A stretch of DNA of 42,150 nt from GCA-2862585 sp049890295 (GTDB taxonomy: Bacteria; Bacteroidota; Bacteroidia; Flavobacteriales; UBA7312): positions 1 through 42,150 of the forward strand of contig JBMHBP010000011.1 in NCBI GenBank assembly GCA_049890295.1, written 5' to 3'. A program made the translations under genes and the position numbers. Shown piece by piece: positions 41,865 through 42,150 of the stretch (its first letter is position 1; the number at the start of each line of letters is the position of its first letter). The notes beneath the pieces are model-generated. The model had not been told where the DNA came from, searched no databases, and was given only the letters and a program-made list of their open reading frames with translations.

Positions 41865-41949
41865 GCGGATGTGGTGGAATTGGTAGACACGCTAGACTTA
41901 GGATCTAGTGCCGCGAGGCGTGGGGGTTCGACTCCCTTCATCCGCACCA
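41865..41949 (+). tRNA. tRNA-Leu (anticodon UAG)
   Basis: 85 bases including an encoded CCA. The acceptor stem GCGGATG pairs with CATCCGC. The D arm contains GGTAGACAC, the anticodon stem CTAGA/TCTAG encloses the loop CTTAGGA (anticodon TAG), a class II variable arm follows, and the T arm contains GGTTCGACTCC. Discriminator A then CCA. It reads CUA and probably other CUN codons. Confidence 0.96.
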
Positions 41950-41953
41950 TTTT

Positions 41954-41984
41954 AAAGCAACTCTCTTTGAGTTGCTTTTTTTTT
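41954..41984 (+). terminator. Terminator of tRNA-Leu
   Basis: AAAGCAACTC and GAGTTGCTTT pair over ten bases around the loop TCTTT, followed by a run of T residues. It lies four bases after the tRNA CCA end. Confidence 0.9.
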
Positions 41985-42150
41985 ACAGTATTGAAGAGAT
42001 ATCTAAGCAAACTATCTTATCGACAAGAATATTTAGTGCTTTAGCTATACGGACAAGATCGTCTTGTTTGATAGGTGTTTTTCCATTTTCTAAGCTAGAA
42101 ATTTGCTTTTGACTAATACATAAACAAATTATCTATTTACTGAGATAATT
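41983..42150 (-). pseudogene. Remnant of an XRE-type HTH regulator
   Basis: On the minus strand, codons from 42132 down to the stop at 41983-41985 encode ISQKQISSLENGKTPIKQDDLVRIAKALNILVDKIV, the second half of a Cro/C1-type helix-turn-helix (recognition helix, then the LAKAL helix). In frame, TAG at 42133-42135 interrupts it, the other two frames also close within about 25 bases upstream, and no ATG, GTG or TTG start lies inside the surviving frame. It is therefore a decayed gene or carries a frameshift. The window ends 15 bases beyond the stop, so an intact N-terminal half further on cannot be excluded. Confidence 0.6.

Noticed and set aside
1..42150. CRISPR arrays, insertion sequences, phage or defence islands
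   Set aside because: No regular repeat-spacer pattern, transposase, integrase, restriction-modification or toxin-antitoxin gene was found among the readable frames.

Overview
The window looks like a chromosomal segment of a low-GC member of the Bacteroidota, most likely a marine Flavobacteriales. The evidence is: Bacteroidetes-type -7 elements (TAnnTTTG) in front of most genes, almost no Shine-Dalgarno sequences, type IX secretion (T9SS) sorting domains, a PorV/PorQ-family protein, a GldA-type ABC ATPase, a bacterial group II GGGP synthase, and a short ATP synthase epsilon subunit. I see no insertion sequence, prophage, CRISPR array or rRNA operon. Most of the window is housekeeping DNA.

Layout. 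1-4200 (+): ABC-F ATPase, Era and Der, tightly packed, with the first codons of a divergent gene at the left edge. 4204-5609 (-): metK behind a SAM-II-type riboswitch. 5847-6554 (-): an unusually short GldA-like ATPase, then a gene-free gap holding several hairpins. 6827-8541 (+): rsgA-dtd-mazG-like, in overlapping frames. 8671-9072: a small membrane protein. 9069-14318 (-): biotin cluster bioF-bioD-bioA-KAS-bioB, with a FabF-like ketoacyl synthase and no bioC/bioH/bioW. 14323-16180 (-): atpD-atpC. 16229-17226 (+): ribF. 17243-21959 (-): a TPP-riboswitch-controlled TonB receptor (Omr1 type), a NadR-like kinase, a YkoF-like thiamine-binding protein, GGGP synthase and a phosphopantetheinyl transferase. 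21983-25152 (+): ahcY and a T9SS-exported PKD protein whose start codon lies in a 17-bp hairpin. 25149-25562 (-): a degenerate Rieske-like lipoprotein. 25686-34567 (+): a large TonB receptor, a 1373-residue secreted protein and a PorV-like barrel, probably one operon. 34644-39152: greA, HIT protein, ruvC (-), YbhN-like flippase, glycosyltransferase, DppC-like permease. 39149-41745 (-): AtoE, DUF3127 protein, flavin reductase. 41865-41949: tRNA-Leu(UAG). 41983-42150: remnant of an XRE-type regulator.

How the parts relate. Three vitamin themes stand out: biotin synthesis, thiamine uptake and salvage, and flavin cofactors (RibF, flavin reductase). The SAM cycle is represented by MetK, under SAM-riboswitch control, and by AhcY, which removes SAH. 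Many TAnnTTTG elements end only 4-7 bases before the start codon, so several transcripts should be leaderless or nearly so. That rule was used to correct several start codons.

The best candidates for new biology are the receptor / giant exported protein / PorV-like triad, the ketoacyl synthase inside the biotin cluster, the thiamine kinase/binding-protein group, the start-codon hairpin at 23342-23381, and the structured gap at 6570-6745.
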